Origin: Gemmatimonadota bacterium
GTDB lineage: Bacteria > Gemmatimonadota > Gemmatimonadetes > Gemmatimonadales > Gemmatimonadaceae
DNA: 64,000 nucleotides
Direction of reading: 5' to 3'
Assembly: GCA_026387935.1 (NCBI GenBank)
Contig: JAPLKU010000019.1
Coordinates: forward strand, 235,351 to 299,350
The position numbers were made by a program, and so were the translations under genes. The notes beneath the pieces were generated by a model. The model made no database searches and was not told the origin of the DNA. It saw only the letters and a program-made list of their open reading frames with translations. Below, one piece after another: positions 54,989-64,000 of this stretch; positions within the stretch are counted from its first letter, which is position 1, and every line of letters starts with the position of its first letter.

Positions 54989-56376
54989 CCGCCGAGTTCG
55001 TCGTACAGCGCGGCCATCGCGCGCATGCCGCGTTGCAGGTTGTCCACGCCGATCCATTCGTCGGGCGCATGCGCGTTCTCGCCGGGCAAACCAAAGCCCA
55101 CGAGTAGCACCGGTGCGCCGAGGATTCGCTCGAAGTCGCCAACGACGGGAATCGAACCGCCCTCTCCGACGATGACCGGATCGCGTCCGAACGCGGCACG
55201 CAGCGCCGTTTTCGCCGCGTCGTAGAGCGGCCCGTCGAGATCGGCGCGCCAGGGACGGCCGCCGTGGAGCGCCTTCACGTTGACGGTTACGCCTGACGTC
55301 GCCGGAAGCTGACGCATGATGTGCGACTTGAAGAGCCGCTCGACGATTTCCGGGCGCTGATCGGGGACGAGCCGGAAGCTCACCTTGGCCATTGCCTCAC
55401 CCGGTAGCACCGTCTTCGCGCCCTCGCCGGTGTAGCCGGAGAGGAGCCCGTTGATCTCACAGGTGGGCCGCGTCCAGAGTTTTTCGAGTGTGGTTTTCCC
55501 GGCCTCGCCGCCGAGTGCGCGGACCCCGAGTTCTTTTCGAAAGCGCGCATCGCTGTGCGGCAACTTCTTCATGCCCTTGAGCACCGCCGCGGGAAATGGG
55601 CGCACGCGATCATAGAAGCCCTTAATCGCGATGCGCCCGCGTGAGTCGTGGAGCGACGCGAGCGCGCGCGCGAGTGCCATCGCCGGATTCACAACGGCGC
55701 CGCCGTACATCCCGGAGTGCAGGTCGGAAGACGGGCCGCGCACCGTGACCTCGAAGTACGCGAGTCCGCGGAGTGAGCTCAGGATGCTCGGAATGCCCGG
55801 CGCAAACATGGCCGAATCGCTGATGATCACGTGATCGCAGGAGAGGCGGGCACGGTGCTTCTCGATAAATGGTGCGAGATTCGGACTCCCGACTTCCTCT
55901 TCGCCTTCGGCCAGGACAATTACGTTCACGGGCAGCGTGCCCCGCGCGCCGAGGTGTGCGGCGAGCGCCATCACATGCACCCAGAGTTGCCCCTTGTCGT
56001 CGACGGAGCCGCGCGCAAAGAGTTTGCCGTCGCGAATCGCCGGCTCAAAGGCGGGCGACGTCCACAATTCGTTCGGCTCCGACGGCTGCACGTCGTAGTG
56101 GCCGTAGATGAGCACAGTCGGTGCGCCGGGCGGCGCCTTGCGCCACTCCGCCACGACCACCGGATGGCCCGGCGTGGGCATGATCTGCGAGGTGAAGCCG
56201 ATTCGTGCGAGCGACGCGTGTAGCCACGCCGCCGCGCGTGCGGTGTCGGCATTGTGCTCGGAGCGCGCGCTGACACTCGGGATACGCAGGAAGGCAAAGA
56301 GCTCATCCATGCTGCGGGTGTCGTTCTCCACGAGCCAGAGATCGAGATCAGCAGGAATTGACGGTGCAGCAGTCAT
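54985..56376 (-). CDS. M20-family dipeptidase
   Basis: 463 aa from ATG 56376. Metal ligands: YGHYDVQP (His, Asp), ARGSVDDKGQ (bridging Asp), EGEEEVGSP (general base Glu and ligand), SDSAMFAPG, and a late His in NAHAPDEWIG. The DLHSGMYGG motif and the length match the carnosinase/CNDP-like dipeptidase subgroup, in contrast to the shorter M20 enzyme at 39 kb. Cytosolic, no signal peptide. Convergent with rho, with a four-base overlap of stop codons. Confidence 0.92.
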   Translation of the reverse strand: MTAAPSIPADLDLWLVENDTRSMDELFAFLRIPSVSARSEHNADTARAAAWLHASLARIGFTSQIMPTPGHPVVVAEWRKAPPGAPTVLIYGHYDVQPSEPNELWTSPAFEPAIRDGKLFARGSVDDKGQLWVHVMALAAHLGARGTLPVNVIVLAEGEEEVGSPNLAPFIEKHRARLSCDHVIISDSAMFAPGIPSILSSLRGLAYFEVTVRGPSSDLHSGMYGGAVVNPAMALARALASLHDSRGRIAIKGFYDRVRPFPAAVLKGMKKLPHSDARFRKELGVRALGGEAGKTTLEKLWTRPTCEINGLLSGYTGEGAKTVLPGEAMAKVSFRLVPDQRPEIVERLFKSHIMRQLPATSGVTVNVKALHGGRPWRADLDGPLYDAAKTALRAAFGRDPVIVGEGGSIPVVGDFERILGAPVLLVGFGLPGENAHAPDEWIGVDNLQRGMRAMAALYDELGG

Positions 56377-56389
56377 GGAACGACCGGGG

Positions 56390-58009
56390 TTACGGTTGGG
56401 GAGGAAACGCCTGGTCACGGACCGGCCAGCGGTCGTGCTTGCCCGTGAGAATCCAGATGCGCTTCCGTTCGATGAGCGACGACCCCCGCATCAACGACAC
56501 GCCTTCACTCTGGTCGATTCGCGCAAAACAGCAGGCGAGTTTCCGGATCACGCGCGGTTCATTGAGCTCGTCATCGAGCACAAGAATAAGGGTTGCACCG
56601 AGGGGGGCGTCGTCCTTGAACTGTGTCCAGAGGTCGTACTGGTTTGCGCGTCCGGTGAGGTTGAGCGCGTAGACCTTCGGATGATCGGCGAGGTGGAAGG
56701 CAATTTCCGACGCGTCCTGATACCGTTCCGCCGCGATGTAGGGGGCATCGAGCGCGCTCCCGCCGCGGTCGATGTGCATGGCGTGCCGCTTGCGTTCAAC
56801 CGACGAGCCCACGAGGTCCCACCCGAAGGCCTTGGCCACCTGATCGCGCGGGGCCGGGAGTGGGAGGATTGGCACCACGACGTGCACGTAGATGATGGCG
56901 GAGAGTCCGGCAGCGAGCGCGATGCCGCGCACGAGCCACGCGCGCATCCGTGCCGAATGCGGCGGATCGCTCGCCAGCAGCGCCACCGCCCCCACCCACG
57001 CCATCGCCGGCCAGTTGGCTTCGACGGAGCGGCGCGTAGCGCTGTACAGGAAGAACGCGATCGGAACGAAGCAGGCGATGCCGAGCACGAGCCGATAGCC
57101 CTCTTCAGAAAACCGAACGGCATCGCGCAGGGCGCGAATCACAAAGAAGAAGAGGATTGGTGAGACGAGCCCGATTTGTCCGCCTACGAGCTCCAGTTCG
57201 CGATTCAGCACGCCGAGCGCGCCGCCCTTTGGTGCACCGAGCCCGTGATTGAGCTGGAACGCGAAGGAAATCCAGTCATGGGTGGCATTCCACCAGAGCA
57301 CCGGCACCATGATCAACGACGCGACGCCGACCGCGACGTACGGACCAGCCTGGCCGAATCGATTCTGCAGCTTACCGTGGAAAATGAAGGCAAGCAGCAC
57401 GCCAACGGGAATGAAGACGCTGGTGTACTTCGACGACATCGCGATGCCGATCATGGCGCCGGCGACGATCCACCAGCGCAGCGTTGCGGCGTGGTTCACC
57501 GGACCGTCTTCGTCGTGCGCACGCTCAGGAACACCGAGTGCACGAAGGACGGCGTAGAGCGCCCACGCAGCCGCGCAGAGCATCGGCGCATCAGGGGTAG
57601 CGAGCACCGCGCCAGCGGCGACGATCGGGATGACGGTGAAAATGACGGCGGCGAGTCGGCCCGAGGCGTCGCCACCGAGTGCGCGCGCAATGCGCGCGAC
57701 GGCAAAGGCACAGCCGGTGCCGGCGAGCACGGAAAAGAGGCGCACGCCGATCGGCGTGTTCCCGAATATCAGTGTGCCGGCGCGCACGAGGAGCGCGATG
57801 ACCGGCGGATGATCGAAGTATCCACCAGCCAAGTGGCGCGACCATTCCCAGTAGTAGGTCTCGTCGGGGAAGAGCGGCACCACGGCGGCCAGAATCAGTC
57901 GAATAACGGTGGCGCCCGCGATGACTCGCTTCGCCTGTTCCCAGGCGGCAGGATTGGCGTCAGCGCGAAACTCAGCTGGGTCGAGGACTTTGGTGAGGTA
58001 TCGTAGCAC
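56390..58009 (-). CDS. Glycosyltransferase 39/ArnT-like membrane protein
   Basis: 539 aa from GTG 58009 (a frame open to 58462 crosses the divergent gene). It is a multi-pass membrane glycosyltransferase that uses polyprenyl-phosphate sugars. The first periplasmic loop has the catalytic DE: FPDETYYWEWSRHLAGGYFDHPP (D49, E50). About ten hydrophobic helices follow, with SSKYTSVFIPVG and LWWNATHDWISFAFQ typical of GT39. The C-terminal ~130 residues are soluble (VYALNLTGRANQYDLWTQF, LILVLDDEL), as in ArnT-type enzymes. It might add sugars or amino-sugars to lipids or proteins. Acceptor unknown. Divergent from the YyaL gene. Confidence 0.85.
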   Translation of the reverse strand: MLRYLTKVLDPAEFRADANPAAWEQAKRVIAGATVIRLILAAVVPLFPDETYYWEWSRHLAGGYFDHPPVIALLVRAGTLIFGNTPIGVRLFSVLAGTGCAFAVARIARALGGDASGRLAAVIFTVIPIVAAGAVLATPDAPMLCAAAWALYAVLRALGVPERAHDEDGPVNHAATLRWWIVAGAMIGIAMSSKYTSVFIPVGVLLAFIFHGKLQNRFGQAGPYVAVGVASLIMVPVLWWNATHDWISFAFQLNHGLGAPKGGALGVLNRELELVGGQIGLVSPILFFFVIRALRDAVRFSEEGYRLVLGIACFVPIAFFLYSATRRSVEANWPAMAWVGAVALLASDPPHSARMRAWLVRGIALAAGLSAIIYVHVVVPILPLPAPRDQVAKAFGWDLVGSSVERKRHAMHIDRGGSALDAPYIAAERYQDASEIAFHLADHPKVYALNLTGRANQYDLWTQFKDDAPLGATLILVLDDELNEPRVIRKLACCFARIDQSEGVSLMRGSSLIERKRIWILTGKHDRWPVRDQAFPPQP

Positions 58010-58075
58010 GGAGTGGTGTAAACTGGCAGGAGCGCACGCACCATCGCCACTCACCGAACTGCACCGCCGACGCCC

Positions 58076-60068
<1,993 letters not shown>

Positions 60069-60094
<26 letters not shown>

Positions 60095-60233
60095 TGTTGC
60101 CGCAGGCTTCGCAGATGAGCTTGCACTTTCGCCAGACAAGTTTCGGCACGCCGCAATAGTCGCAGGGCGCAGTTTCGCGCTTGCTGTTGCCGGGCTGAGC
60201 AACGGCTGCGGGCCGTGCCGGCTCGCTACTCAA
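60069..60233 (-). CDS. 54-aa zinc-ribbon protein coupled to nadC
   Basis: Tiny protein from TTG 60233 that overlaps the end of nadC by eight bases. After a short Pro/Ala start it has [17 protein letters not shown] and [14 protein letters not shown], two CxxC pairs plus two further cysteines, a compact zinc ribbon also known as a stand-alone small protein in other bacteria. Third gene of the nadA-nadC unit. It overlaps the 3' end of the YyaL gene tail to tail by 26 bases. Role unknown. Confidence 0.7.
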
Positions 60234-61146
60234 AGTCGAGCGCCAGATTGAGCGCCGGCGCCGAGTGGGTGAGTGCGCCGACGGAAATCCGGTCGACACC
60301 GGTTTCCGCGATGGCGCGCACCGTTGCGAGGGTGACGCCACCACTCGCTTCGGCAACGCAATGGCCGCGCGTAATGGCCACGCACTCGCGCAGCTGATCG
60401 GTGCTCATATTATCGAGCAGTACGCTCTCGACCTCGGCGGCGACGGCCGCTCGCACCTGCTCCACCGAGTCGCACTCCACCTGCACCGGGGTCTCGGCCG
60501 GCGCATAGGCCCGCACGCGGCGAATCGTTTCGGCGATGTCGCCGCCGACGGCCGCGATGTGATTGTCCTTGATGAGCACGGCGTCGGCGAGGCTGAACCG
60601 ATGGTTAAGACCGCCACCACACCGAACGGCGTATTTCTCGAGTGCCCGCCAGCCGGGTGTCGTTTTTCTCGTATCAACGATCTTCGCGGCGGTGCCCGCC
60701 ACGGCGAGCACGTACTGCTGCGTCAGCGTGGCGATTCCGGAAAGCCGCTGCAGAAAATTGAGCGCAGTGCGTTCCGCAGTGAGCAACCCGCGCGCGCGAC
60801 CCGAGAGGAAGAGGACAGCCGCGCCGCCCACCACCGACGTGCCGTCCTCGGCGTCTACGCGAATGGAAATCTCCGCGTCTACCAGGCGAAACGTGGCGAG
60901 CGCCAGCGGAACGCCGCTGACCACGCCCGGCGTTCGCGCGACGAGCCGCGCGCGCGCCTCGTGTCCTGCGAGCACCGTGGCCACTGTCGTGATGTCGTGA
61001 TCGGCCACGTCCTCATCAAGCGCGTCCTGCACCAGCGCAGCGATGGCCGCATCGCTGAACGGAAAACCCGATGCGGCAGCGGCAAACTTCGCCGGCTCGA
61101 ACGGCGTGATCCGTCTGGGCGGTTGGGAATCGTCGCCCGGAGTCAT
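60226..61146 (-). CDS. nadC: Nicotinate-nucleotide pyrophosphorylase (quinolinate phosphoribosyltransferase)
   Basis: 306-aa enzyme making nicotinate mononucleotide from quinolinate and PRPP. Signature pieces: DEDVADHDITT, TARTALNFLQRLSGIATLT in the form TAERTALNFLQRLSG, DTRKTTPGWRALEKYAV with catalytic Arg/Lys, and RCGGGLNHRFSLADAVLIKDNHI. Near the C-terminus VLLDNMSTDQLRE and EASGGVTLATVRA close the barrel, with DRISVGALTHS at the end. Overlaps nadA by four bases (ATGA) and the zinc-ribbon gene by eight. Cytosolic NAD de novo pathway. Confidence 0.95.
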   Translation of the reverse strand: MTPGDDSQPPRRITPFEPAKFAAAASGFPFSDAAIAALVQDALDEDVADHDITTVATVLAGHEARARLVARTPGVVSGVPLALATFRLVDAEISIRVDAEDGTSVVGGAAVLFLSGRARGLLTAERTALNFLQRLSGIATLTQQYVLAVAGTAAKIVDTRKTTPGWRALEKYAVRCGGGLNHRFSLADAVLIKDNHIAAVGGDIAETIRRVRAYAPAETPVQVECDSVEQVRAAVAAEVESVLLDNMSTDQLRECVAITRGHCVAEASGGVTLATVRAIAETGVDRISVGALTHSAPALNLALDFE

Positions 61147-62156
61147 TCGCCCGGGTCCACTCCGGGGGCCGGCGGCGTAGAAGGCGTCGCACCACCAATC
61201 GACACCATGCGATCAATCGCGAGTTTCGCCCGTTTTGCAATCGCCTCAGGCACAGTGATGCGGTGGTGCATCTGCTCCAGCGACTCGGCAACCTTTGCGA
61301 GCGTCGTGACTTTCATGTAGGCGCAGGATGCGCGCTCATTAGCGGCGTAGAACGTCTTGCCGGGATAGTTGCGCTTGAGGCGGTGCAGAATGCCGATCTC
61401 CGTGGCGATGATGAATTCGCTCGCGCTGGAATTGCCGGGACGCTGCATCATCCCTTCCGTCGAGAGGATGTGCACCCCTTCGGGATCGACATCGCCGGCC
61501 GAGACGGCCTCGACGACGCTGGTCGCACAGCCGCACTCGGGGTGAATCAGGAACTCGGCGCCGGGATGGAGACTGCGCTGGAGCCGGATGTTTTCGGGAT
61601 CAATGCCGGCGTGCACATGACACTCGCCCATCCACACGTGCATGTTCGCCCGGCCCGTGATGCGCCGTACATGCGCGCCGAGAAACATGTCGGGCAGGAA
61701 GAGAATCTCCTGGTCGGCGGGCACCGAGTTGACGATCTCGACGGCATTCCCCGATGTGCAGCAGTAATCGCTTTCGGCTTTCACCTCAGCCGACGTGTTC
61801 ACGTACGAAACGACGACGGCTGAGGGGTGTTCGGATTTCCATGCGCGCAACTGATCGGCGTCGACCGTCGATGCGAGTGAACAGCCGGCGGCGAGATCGG
61901 GAAGTAGCACGGTTTTCGATGGCGAAAGAATCGCCGCCGTCTCGGCCATGAAGTGCACGCCGCAGACCACGATGACATCCGCGCCCGTGCGCGCCGCTTC
62001 GCGCGAAAGGCCGAGCGAATCGCCAACATAGTCGGCAACATCCTGGACTTCGGGACGCTGGTAGTTGTGGGCGAGGATTACGGCGTTGCGTTTTTTGGCA
62101 AGCGCGCGAATCTCGTCGTGCAGGGCGTTATCCGCCGTGGCGAGCGGTGCAACCAT
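61143..62156 (-). CDS. nadA: Quinolinate synthase
   Basis: 337-aa iron-sulfur enzyme that condenses iminoaspartate with dihydroxyacetone phosphate. The three cluster cysteines are visible: C92 in AAGCSLA, C208 in HPECGC and C278 in ERASCAYMK. Other motifs: LAHNYQRPEVQDVADYVGDS, VCGVHFMAETAAIL, YVNTSAEVKAESDYCCTS, and GECHVHAGI. First gene of nadA-nadC-zinc ribbon. The usual partner gene nadB (aspartate oxidase) appears only as a short remnant 1 kb upstream, at 63157-63315. Confidence 0.96.
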   Translation of the reverse strand: MVAPLATADNALHDEIRALAKKRNAVILAHNYQRPEVQDVADYVGDSLGLSREAARTGADVIVVCGVHFMAETAAILSPSKTVLLPDLAAGCSLASTVDADQLRAWKSEHPSAVVVSYVNTSAEVKAESDYCCTSGNAVEIVNSVPADQEILFLPDMFLGAHVRRITGRANMHVWMGECHVHAGIDPENIRLQRSLHPGAEFLIHPECGCATSVVEAVSAGDVDPEGVHILSTEGMMQRPGNSSASEFIIATEIGILHRLKRNYPGKTFYAANERASCAYMKVTTLAKVAESLEQMHHRITVPEAIAKRAKLAIDRMVSIGGATPSTPPAPGVDPGE

Positions 62157-62231
62157 GGATGAATTCTAGCCGCCTGCGTGGGCCTACGCATGGCTCAACA
62201 TCGTGCGCCGCGCAGTCGTAGTATTCAGGAC

Positions 62232-63152
62232 ATGAGCATCGAGTCGATCCTCGCCGACGCCGGCGGCGCCAACCGAATCGTGATTCGGACGCTCGCGCTC
62301 AGCGCAACGGCGGCCATCATCGGCGCGGCGGCGTTTCGGCGGGTCGTGCTTGAGTCGGCGCACCGTTCGCGCGTGGTCACTGGAGAAGTGGACCCACTGG
62401 TCGCGCAAACTGGAATGCTGGCCGCAGCCGCCCTCATGGTCGCGGCGCCGTGGCGGATTCTCGGCCAAGCCGACGCGTTCATGTCGCCGGGCGATTCGCT
62501 CATGCCTGTGGTGGGGCTCGTGCTGCAGACCACATGGGGAACCGCTGCGGCAGTGCAGACCGGGGCGGCGCTCGCAGCGTTTATCGGATTCTCCGCCGCA
62601 AATCGGGCGGAGTTGTGGGGATGGACGCTCGCGCTTGGTTCGGCGATCGTGCTGGCTGCAACGCCGGCGTGGATGGGGCACGCCGCGGCAACCGAGTCGC
62701 GACCGATGATTGCGATGGGTGCGGACATCTTGCACGTCGCTGCTGCGGGCAGCTGGGCTGGCGGCGTCATCGTGCTGACCGTTGTCCTGCGACGGCTCAG
62801 TCGACAAGCAAATGGCGGGACGCTCGCGGCGGAGCTCATCTCGCGGTTCCGTCCGCTCGCGCTCACCGGTGCATCGGTATTGTTGGCCACCGGCGTGATC
62901 AGTTCACTCTTCCGCTTGAACACGCCCGCGGACCTGGTGGAATCACCGTACGGCGTGATGCTGACGGCGAAAGTTGTGCTGGCCGGTTTGGCGGCGATTC
63001 TCGGCCGGCAGCATTCCCTCACCGCAGCGAGTCGGGCGCGTACGATGGGGGCCGGGAACGTGTGGCGCTCGATCGCCGCCGAAGCGTCGATCTTTATCGT
63101 GGTGATCGCGGTGTCCGCGCTCCTGAGCGCGTCACCGCCGCCGGGCGACTAG
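62232..63152 (+). CDS. CopD-family membrane protein
   Basis: 306 aa from ATG 62232. About eight hydrophobic helices. CopD hallmarks: WMGHAAATESRPM with a His, GADILHVAAAGSWAGG with a second His, and the end helices SSLFRLNTPADLVESPYGVMLTAKVVLAGLAAI. CopD proteins move copper across the inner membrane or support its use, often with CopC; no copC is adjacent. Divergent from nadA, with a 75-base gap. Ends five bases before the nadB remnant (opposite strand). Confidence 0.8.
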   Translation: MSIESILADAGGANRIVIRTLALSATAAIIGAAAFRRVVLESAHRSRVVTGEVDPLVAQTGMLAAAALMVAAPWRILGQADAFMSPGDSLMPVVGLVLQTTWGTAAAVQTGAALAAFIGFSAANRAELWGWTLALGSAIVLAATPAWMGHAAATESRPMIAMGADILHVAAAGSWAGGVIVLTVVLRRLSRQANGGTLAAELISRFRPLALTGASVLLATGVISSLFRLNTPADLVESPYGVMLTAKVVLAGLAAILGRQHSLTAASRARTMGAGNVWRSIAAEASIFIVVIAVSALLSASPPPGD

Positions 63153-63156
63153 CGGG

Positions 63157-63315
63157 TCAGCGCGCATAGGCGGTTGCACTGTCGAAGAGCGACCGCTTCG
63201 TCATGACAATGACCTCGCCACTCGCCGACGCGCGCCAGGCGGTGTGCAGTCCGGCAACGCCGGACCCAACGACGAGAAAGCGCGTGCGAATCTGTTTGAG
63301 ATGCGCCGGGTTCGG
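63157..63315 (-). pseudogene. nadB: nadB (L-aspartate oxidase) N-terminal remnant
   Basis: The minus strand encodes about 50 residues matching the start of aspartate oxidase: RFLVVGSGVAGLHTAW (FAD GxGxxG), then GEVIVMTKRSLFDSATAYAR and a TGA. In intact NadB the text continues AQGGIA. There is no further NadB sequence downstream; copD lies there instead. Upstream it meets the left end of an IS3-type element at 63316. Broken at both ends, so non-functional. Confidence 0.75.
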
Positions 63316-63356
63316 TGGACACCATCCTTAGATACATTAGGTCGTGGAGGTGTCAG

Positions 63357-63650
63357 ATGCGAGCACGACGGAAGCACAGTCGGGAGTTCAAAGTGGAGGC
63401 GGTGCGCTTGATCCAGGAGCGCGGGGTCACGATGGCGCAGGCGGCCCGCGATTTGGATCTGAGTGCGACCCTGTTGCGGCGGTGGGTGCGGCAGTTTGCC
63501 GCCGATCCGCGCGAGGCGTTTCCTGGCCAGGGCCAGCAAAAGCCAGCCGACGCGGAGTTGACGCAGTTGCGGCGTGAGGTGGCCCGGCTGAAGATGGAGC
63601 GGGACATTCTAAAAAAAGCCGCGGCCTACTTCGCCACGGAGTCGATGTGA
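63357..63650 (+). CDS. IS3-family transposase OrfA
   Basis: 97 aa from ATG 63357 with GGAGG six bases upstream. It has the OrfA helix-turn-helix: REFKVEAVRLIQERGVTMAQAARDL and SATLLRRWVRQF, then a leucine-zipper-like helix (AELTQLRREVARLKMERDIL). A run of seven A near its end is the frameshift site to OrfB. Confidence 0.93.
   Translation: MRARRKHSREFKVEAVRLIQERGVTMAQAARDLDLSATLLRRWVRQFAADPREAFPGQGQQKPADAELTQLRREVARLKMERDILKKAAAYFATESM
63611..63618 (+). other. Programmed -1 frameshift site
   Basis: AAAAAAAG, with the orfA frame reading CTA AAA AAA GCC. A -1 slip enters the orfB frame, open from here onward without stop codons. IS3-family elements use this to make the OrfAB fusion. Confidence 0.8.
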
Positions 63651-64000
63651 AGTTCGGCTTTGTGGCGAAACACCGAGGGACGTGGCCGGTGGATGTGTTG
63701 TGCGAGAGCCTCGGGATCTCGCGCAGTGGGTTCTACGCGTCGCAGCGTCGGGCGCCGAGTGTCCGCGCGCGGACCGACGCGACCATTCTGCGGACCATCC
63801 GCGCGAGCTTCGTGCTCTCGGACTCGACCTACGGGGCGCGCCGCATGATCGACGAGGTGCGTGATGCCGGCCACGTCTGCGGCCGGCAGCGCGTGGCGCG
63901 GCTCATGCGGGAGGCCGCCCTGCGGGCCCGCCCGCGTCGCCGTGCGCGGCCGAGTGATACGGGGATTCGGGCGATGCTCGCTCCGAATGTGTTAGACCGG
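63647..64000 (+). CDS. IS3-family transposase OrfB, 5' part
   Basis: Open to the window end (118 codons), in the -1 frame relative to orfA, overlapping it at GTGA. It contains the OrfB N-terminal region: FVAKHRGTWPVDVLCESLG, SRSGFYAS, STYGARRMIDEV, and GRQRVARLMREAALRARP. The DDE catalytic core lies beyond the window. Most likely expressed as an OrfAB fusion. Confidence 0.88.
   Translation, partial: MKFGFVAKHRGTWPVDVLCESLGISRSGFYASQRRAPSVRARTDATILRTIRASFVLSDSTYGARRMIDEVRDAGHVCGRQRVARLMREAALRARPRRRARPSDTGIRAMLAPNVLDR

Larger units (their letters stand above)
63316..64000 (+). mobile_element. IS3-family insertion sequence, left part (runs off window)
   Basis: Contains orfA and the start of orfB in the order and frame relationship of IS3-family elements. 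The left end probably begins with TGGACACC at 63316, following the TG...CA rule of IS3 ends, right at the edge of the nadB remnant. The right inverted repeat and target duplication are beyond the window. Confidence 0.75.

Overview
The window is high-GC, densely coded bacterial chromosome. The genes suggest a Gram-negative, soil-type member of the Gemmatimonadota, or a close relative among Acidobacteria-like phyla. The indicators are two very large 'orphan' ABC permeases of the ADOP type (one behind a PadR regulator), a Ser/Thr kinase fused to membrane segments and TPRs, many secreted peptidases with Gly/Arg-rich inserts, a DUF1800/DUF1501 pair, a TonB receptor, a plug-TonB fusion, and a Rho factor with a disordered N-terminus. 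The phylum call is inference from gene content; no rRNA or tRNA gene was recognised.

Layout. 1-480: no gene, but a minisatellite of exact heptamers. 0.5-12.5 kb: kinase, S9 peptidase, CDP-alcohol phosphatidyltransferase and CdsA pair, small secreted protein, rhomboid protease, beta-lactamase-fold serine hydrolase, M28 peptidase. 12.6-19.1 kb: PadR-ADOP operon with a recognisable PadR-type operator, S51 peptidase-like protein, second ADOP permease. 19.2-23.3 kb: three-gene operon (His/Cys secreted peptide, TonB receptor, BNR-repeat protein with a CxCC motif) behind a G-tract palindrome; possibly copper related. 23.5-29.6 kb (minus): gyrA, MscS-like membrane protein, glycine-zipper membrane protein, zinc ribbon, zinc-type dehydrogenase. 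29.6-34.4 kb: sucB-type E2, plug-TonB fusion, lpd, FkbM-like methyltransferase. 34.5-38.5 kb (minus): DinB protein, ECF sigma with a soluble partner, SGNH-like lipoprotein, class III CoA-transferase. 38.7-45.8 kb (plus): PhaF/H1-like protein, M20 peptidase, 72-aa protein, RNase HI homologue with altered catalytic residues, double zinc ribbon protein, a gene broken by an in-frame TAG, membrane protein, squalene/phytoene synthase, thyX. 45.9-52.3 kb: EF-G-like GTPase, DUF1800 and DUF1501 proteins, polysaccharide deacetylase. 52.4-60.1 kb: TPR protein, rho, M20 dipeptidase, GT39-type glycosyltransferase, YyaL/DUF255 protein. 60.1-64 kb: nadA-nadC-zinc ribbon operon, CopD protein, a nadB remnant, and the left end of an IS3-family element running off the window.

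A family of related intergenic elements recurs, mostly at convergent gene ends (about 6.9, 10.6 and 23.3 kb; a partial copy at 9.5 kb, a distant relative at 45.8 kb). They share an 11-base GGTCTCGGCGC word and a GGGGGAACTGC hairpin and look like portable bidirectional terminators. The other strong leads are the plug-TonB fusion, the altered RNase HI, the nonsense-split gene, the nadB remnant beside nadA/nadC, and the Rho disordered N-terminus.
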